From the NCBI RefSeq assembly GCF_029892095.1, contig NZ_JARZAE010000004.1, positions 7,006,001 through 7,070,000 of the forward strand: a stretch of DNA of 64,000 nucleotides, given 5' to 3'. This document shows, piece after piece, positions 59,436-64,000 of this stretch (position 1 is its first letter; each line of letters starts with the position of its first letter). A model generated the notes under the pieces. That model did not search any database and was not told where the DNA came from. It was given only the letters and a program-made list of their open reading frames with translations. The translations under genes and the position numbers were made by a program. Origin of the DNA: Kitasatospora sp. MAP12-44 (GTDB lineage Bacteria; Actinomycetota; Actinomycetes; Streptomycetales; Streptomycetaceae).

Positions 59436-60467
59436 ATGAGACTTCTGGTGATCGGCGGTTCGGTGTTCCTCGGGCAGGCCTTCGTGGCCGACGCGCTGGC
59501 GCGCGGCTGGGAGGTGACGACCTTCAACCGCGGGCAGACCGCCGTCGACCTGCCGGGCGTGCGGGTCGTCCGCGGCGACCGCGAGGTGCCGGCCGACCTG
59601 GAGCGGCTGGCCGCGGCCGGCCCGTGGGACGCGGTGGTGGACGTCTGCGGCTACGTCCCCCAGGTGGTCGGTGCCTCGGTGCGGGCGCTGGCGGAGCAGA
59701 CCACGTCGTATGTGTTCGTCTCCTCCATCAACGCGGTGCAGGGCTGGCCCGAGGTGCCGGTGGACGAGTCCTCCCCCCGTCAGGAGTGCGCCCCCGACGC
59801 GGGCCGGGAGGACGGCGACTACGGCGTGCTCAAGTCGGGCTGCGAGCGGGCGGTCGAGGAGGGCTTCCCCGCGGGCGCGCTGATCCTGCAGCCCGGTCTG
59901 ATCATGGGTCCGGGCGACCGCGCCCGTCGGCTGACCTGGTGGCTGGACCGGGCGGCCCGCGGCGGCCGGATGGTGGCGCCGGGCGCGCCCGGGCGGACCA
60001 TGCAGCTGATCGACGCGCGCGACATCGCGGCCTTCGGCCTGGACCAGGTGGAGCGCGGCGCCGCCGGCCGCTACCTGGTCAGCGGGGTCCGGGCCAACAC
60101 CACCTGGGGCGAGTACCTGGGCGAGTGCGTGGCGCTGACCGGTGGGCGCGCCGAACTCGTCTGGGTGGACGACGCGTTGCTCCGCGAGCACGAGGTCGAG
60201 ATGTGGACCGAGCTGCCGCTGTGGAGCCCCGTGGACAGCGGCCCCGCCGTCTGGGAGCCGGACTCCGCGAAGGCGATCGCGGCGGGGCTGCGCTGCCGCC
60301 CGGTGGCGGAGTCCATCCGGGACACCTGGGCCTGGCTCGACACCCCGCAGGGGCAGCAGGAGGCGTTCGGCGCCTACCGCAGCTTCGCCCAGCGCAGCGT
60401 CCAGGAGCGCGGCCTGAGCCCGGAGAAGGAGCAGCGCATCCTCGACGCGTGGGACGCCCGGGGGTAG
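59436..60467 (+). CDS. NAD-dependent epimerase/dehydratase family reductase
   Basis: The 343-residue extended SDR-like protein begins MRLLVIGGSVFLGQAFV, an atypical GGSxFLG nucleotide loop in place of GxxGxxG. It has YVFVSSINA, and DYGVLKSGCERAV in the Tyr-x3-Lys position. RNA-binding/CSP41-like and mRNA-processing relatives share this loop, so a sugar-nucleotide role is not assured. ATG at 59436 begins at the first strand. It converges on fabG with a shared terminator overlapping its stop codon. Confidence 0.82.
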   Translation: MRLLVIGGSVFLGQAFVADALARGWEVTTFNRGQTAVDLPGVRVVRGDREVPADLERLAAAGPWDAVVDVCGYVPQVVGASVRALAEQTTSYVFVSSINAVQGWPEVPVDESSPRQECAPDAGREDGDYGVLKSGCERAVEEGFPAGALILQPGLIMGPGDRARRLTWWLDRAARGGRMVAPGAPGRTMQLIDARDIAAFGLDQVERGAAGRYLVSGVRANTTWGEYLGECVALTGGRAELVWVDDALLREHEVEMWTELPLWSPVDSGPAVWEPDSAKAIAAGLRCRPVAESIRDTWAWLDTPQGQQEAFGAYRSFAQRSVQERGLSPEKEQRILDAWDARG

Positions 60468-60485
60468 CGGGAGCCACCCCCGGGC
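60456..60485. terminator. Bidirectional hairpin at the epimerase/fabG junction
   Basis: A perfect 10-bp stem (GCCCGGGGGT at 60456-60465, complement at 60476-60485) with a 10-nt loop begins inside the last codons of the epimerase gene and lies 9 nt past the fabG stop. Confidence 0.8.
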
Positions 60486-60493
60486 CAACAGGC

Positions 60494-61252
60494 TTAGCGG
60501 GCACCGCCGTTGACGTAGAGGGTCTGGCCGCTGACGTACGAGGCTTCCTCGCTGGCCAGGAAGGCGACCACCGAGGCGATCTCCTCGGGGCGCCCGACCC
60601 GGCGCAGCGGGGTGCGGCCGGCCACCTCCGTCTGGTGGTCCTCGGGGGTGGCGCCGACCCGCTCGGCGGTGGCGGCGGTCATCGCGGTGGCGATGTAGCC
60701 GGGCGCGACCGCGTTGACGTTGATGTTGTACGGGCCCAACTCGATGGCCAGGGTGGCGGTCAGGCCCTGGATCCCGGCCTTGGCGGCCGCGTAGTTGGCC
60801 TGGCCGCGGGCGCCGAGCGCCGAGCGCGAGCTGAGCGAGACGATCTTGCCGTACTTCTGCGCGACCATGTACTTCTGGGCCGCCTGGCTGCAGTTGAAGG
60901 CGCTGGTGAGGTTCACCGCGAGCACGGTGTCCCAGTCGGCCTTCGGCATCTTGAAGAAGAGGTTGTCGCGGGTGATCCCGGCGTTGTTGACCAGGATCTG
61001 GATGCCACCCAACTCCGCTGCCACCGCGGCGAAGACGGCCTCCACGGCGTCGTAGTCGGAGACGTCGCAGCCGAACGCCCGTGCGCTGCCGCCCTTGGCG
61101 GTGATGGCGTCGACCGTGCCCTGCGCCCGCTCGGCCGTCAGGTCGACCACCGCGACGGTGGCCCCCTGCTCGGCGAGCAGCTGCGCGGTGGCGGCGCCGA
61201 TGCCCTGCGCTGCGCCCGTGACGACGGCCACCTTGCCGGTGAACTTGGACAT
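60494..61252 (-). CDS. fabG: 3-oxoacyl-ACP/acyl-CoA reductase (SDR)
   Basis: The 252-residue classical SDR has VTGAAQGIGAATA, NNAGITRD, a catalytic Ser in SLSSRSA and YAAAKAGIQG, and ends SGQTLYVNGGAR. It reduces or oxidises 3-keto/3-hydroxyacyl thioesters with NAD(P)(H). As the third gene after acyl-CoA dehydrogenase and thiolase it more likely serves beta-oxidation or a PHA-like route than fatty acid synthesis. ATG at 61252 follows GAGGGAGAGTCAT at a normal distance. Confidence 0.88.
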   Translation of the reverse strand: MSKFTGKVAVVTGAAQGIGAATAQLLAEQGATVAVVDLTAERAQGTVDAITAKGGSARAFGCDVSDYDAVEAVFAAVAAELGGIQILVNNAGITRDNLFFKMPKADWDTVLAVNLTSAFNCSQAAQKYMVAQKYGKIVSLSSRSALGARGQANYAAAKAGIQGLTATLAIELGPYNINVNAVAPGYIATAMTAATAERVGATPEDHQTEVAGRTPLRRVGRPEEIASVVAFLASEEASYVSGQTLYVNGGAR

Positions 61253-61263
61253 ATGACTCTCCC

Positions 61264-62451
<1,188 letters not shown>

Positions 62452-62480
62452 GGCTTTGGGCTCCTGGGAGGTGTAGGTGG

Positions 62481-63629
62481 TCAGAACGCGTTGACGCCGG
62501 TGAGGGACCGGCCGATCAGCAGCTTCTGGATCTGGCTGGTGCCCTCGTAGAGGGTCATCACCCGGGCGTCGCGCAGGAGTTTGCCGACCGGGTACTCGTC
62601 GATGTAGCCGTACCCGCCGAAGACCTGCAGCGCGTTGTTGGCCGCCCGGACGGCCGCCTCGCTGGCGAACAGCTTGGCGACCGAGGACTCGGTGGCGAAC
62701 GGCAGGCCGCGGTCGATGTGGTCGGCGACCCGCCAGGTGAGCAGCCGGGCGGCGGCCAGGTCGACCGAGATGTCCGAGATCAGCTCCTGCACCAGCTGGT
62801 AGGAGGCGATCGGTTTGCCGAACTGCTCGCGCTCCTTGGCGTAGCCGACCGCGGCGTCCAGGCAGGCCTGCGCGATGCCGACGCAGCCGGCCGCCACCGA
62901 CATCCGCCCCTTGGCCAGCGCCGCCATCGCCACTGTGAAGCCCTTGCCCTCGGGGCCGAGCCGGGCGCTGTCGGGCACCCGGACGCCGTCCAGGACCAGC
63001 TCGGCGGTGGCCTGGCCGCGCAGCCCGAGCTTGCCGTGGATCTCGCGGCGGGTCAGGCCGGCGGTGTCGGTCGGTACCAGGAAGGCGCTGACGCCCCGGT
63101 GGCCGGGCTCGCCGGTGCGGGCGAAGACCAGCGCGACGTCCGCCCAGGTGCCGTTGGTGATGAACATCTTCGTCCCGCTGAGCACCCAGTGGTCGCCGTC
63201 GCGCCGGGCCCGGGTGGCCAGGTTGGCGGCGTCCGAGCCGGTGCCCGGTTCGGTGAGGGCGAAGCAGCCGAGTGCCCGGCCGGAGGTCAGCCGGGGCAGC
63301 CAGTGCCGCTTCTGCTCCTCGCTGCCGTAGCCGCTGACCGACTTGGCGACCAGGCCGAGGCTGACCGAGACGATGCCGCGCACGGCGGAGTCGCCGCGGC
63401 CGAGCTCCTCGAGCACCAGGCAGTACGCGAGGTGGTCGCCGCCGCTGCCGCCGTACTCCTCGGGGATGGTCAGGCCGAGGAAGCCGAGCGCGCCGAGCTT
63501 GCCGATGATCGCCCGGTCCACGGACTCGGCGCGGTCCCAGGCGGCGGCGTGCGGGACGATCTCGCGATCGGTGAACTCGGCGGCCAGCGCGCGAACGGCC
63601 GCCTGCTCCTCGGACAGCTCCAGGTCCAT
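62481..63629 (-). CDS. Acyl-CoA dehydrogenase
   Basis: The 382-residue flavoprotein has EEYGGSGGDHLAYCLVLEEL, GCFALTEPGTGSDAANLATR (FAD/substrate motif), WVLSGTKMFITNG, GIAQACLDAAVGYAKEREQF and the C-terminal FGGYGYIDEYPVGKLLRDAR, with the catalytic-base Glu region of short/medium-chain enzymes (YEGTSQIQ). It oxidises acyl-CoA to enoyl-CoA. ATG at 63629 follows GAGGGG. It is the first gene of the operon. A 21-bp palindrome lies 16 nt upstream. Confidence 0.92.
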   Translation of the reverse strand: MDLELSEEQAAVRALAAEFTDREIVPHAAAWDRAESVDRAIIGKLGALGFLGLTIPEEYGGSGGDHLAYCLVLEELGRGDSAVRGIVSVSLGLVAKSVSGYGSEEQKRHWLPRLTSGRALGCFALTEPGTGSDAANLATRARRDGDHWVLSGTKMFITNGTWADVALVFARTGEPGHRGVSAFLVPTDTAGLTRREIHGKLGLRGQATAELVLDGVRVPDSARLGPEGKGFTVAMAALAKGRMSVAAGCVGIAQACLDAAVGYAKEREQFGKPIASYQLVQELISDISVDLAAARLLTWRVADHIDRGLPFATESSVAKLFASEAAVRAANNALQVFGGYGYIDEYPVGKLLRDARVMTLYEGTSQIQKLLIGRSLTGVNAF

Positions 63630-63644
63630 CGCTGACCCCTCAGG

Positions 63645-63665
63645 AAAACTAGCGGTGCAAGTTTT
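63645..63665 (-). promoter_or_regulatory. Palindromic operator in the acyl-CoA dehydrogenase/TetR promoter
   Basis: AAAACT-N-GC-N3-GC-N-AGTTTT is a 21-bp symmetric site (8 of 10 half-site positions paired) in the 120-bp divergent gap. It starts 16 bp before the acyl-CoA dehydrogenase ATG. Position and symmetry suit the adjacent TetR regulator. Confidence 0.7.
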
Positions 63666-63749
63666 TTCGGACTCTAGCGCCGCCGGGCCCGTTCTGGGAA
63701 GAGGGGCCTGCGAGAATGCCGTTCCACTCACTCCACCGGAGGAACCGCC

Positions 63750-64000
63750 ATGGCCCGCCCCCGTACTCCGCTGCTCAGCCGCGAGCGGATCGTCGCGGCC
63801 GCGCTGGCCCTGGTGGACGCCGACGGCCTGGACGCGCTCTCCACCCGGCGGCTGGCCGCCGTGCTGTCGGTCAGCGGCCCCTCGCTCTACAACCACTTCG
63901 CGACCAAGGACGAGTTGCTCGACGCGGTGGTGGACAGCGTGATCGGCGAGGTGGATTTGTCGATGTTCCCGGCGGCCGGCGCCGACTGGCGCCCCGCGTT
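63750..64000 (+). CDS. TetR family transcriptional regulator (partial, cut by window end)
   Basis: The first 83 residues are visible. They show RERIVAAALALVDADGLDAL, STRRLAAVLSVSGPSLYNHF and ATKDELLDAVVD, a complete TetR DNA-binding domain of the TetR_C (tetracycline-repressor-like) subgroup with Tyr-Asn-His-Phe at helix 3. ATG at 63750 has GGAGG upstream. It is divergent from the beta-oxidation operon and its likely repressor. The ligand domain lies beyond the window. Confidence 0.88.
   Translation, partial: MARPRTPLLSRERIVAAALALVDADGLDALSTRRLAAVLSVSGPSLYNHFATKDELLDAVVDSVIGEVDLSMFPAAGADWRPA

Overview
This is a high-GC window with dense GC3-rich coding, GTG starts, ATGA-coupled genes and many TetR, ECF sigma and secreted-protein genes. 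That profile fits a Streptomycetaceae chromosome (Streptomyces or Kitasatospora type). There are no rRNA genes, CRISPR arrays, intact IS elements or prophage. The assignment rests on gene content and composition only.

Layout. 1-1015 is decayed DNA: an IS transposase relic, a frameshifted small pseudogene and a serine-type tRNA-like sequence with an abnormal anticodon arm. 1016-9329 holds a PQQ-propeller membrane protein, a 3Fe-4S ferredoxin and a tight four-gene redox/hydrolase operon (diiron hydrolase, VanB-type reductase, M24 enzyme, EphD-like hydrolase-SDR fusion), then an amino acid permease. 9363-14420 holds a flavohemoglobin, an ECF sigma/membrane-partner pair, and a TetR/SDR pair with two clear operators. 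14491-23291 is a purine catabolic block: XdhC, an AzgA-type purine permease, a three-subunit xanthine dehydrogenase and divergent PucR.

23344-36387 is housekeeping and lipid-type metabolism (esterase, ROK kinase, ExoIII, lysoplasmalogenase, TesB, MBL hydrolase, MaoC). Within it lies an orphan protein that appears to fuse the C-terminal part of a Wadjet type III JetA (DUF2397) to a JetB (DUF2398), with a 172-bp inverted-repeat element directly upstream. 36519-49355 is a Tad/Flp-type pilus or secretion locus: CpaB, TadZ, TadA, TadB, TadC, four small pilin-like proteins and a 1262-residue membrane LysM-BTAD protein. Prepilin peptidase is not in the window.

49370-50882 is a HxlR/methyltransferase cassette bounded by 25-bp inverted repeats. 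An ECF42-type sigma factor with its YCII/DGPF partner follows, then a secreted S1 protease, a caspase-like/TPR protein, and a secreted S53 peptidase. The caspase-like protein is paralogous to the one at 35542, and both lack an evident catalytic dyad. The right end holds a patatin, an epimerase and a beta-oxidation operon (acyl-CoA dehydrogenase, thiolase, FabG), with a divergent TetR cut by the window edge and a 21-bp palindrome in the shared promoter.

Starts were chosen by Shine-Dalgarno fit, family alignment and gene coupling. Functions are by recognised motifs, since no database search was possible.
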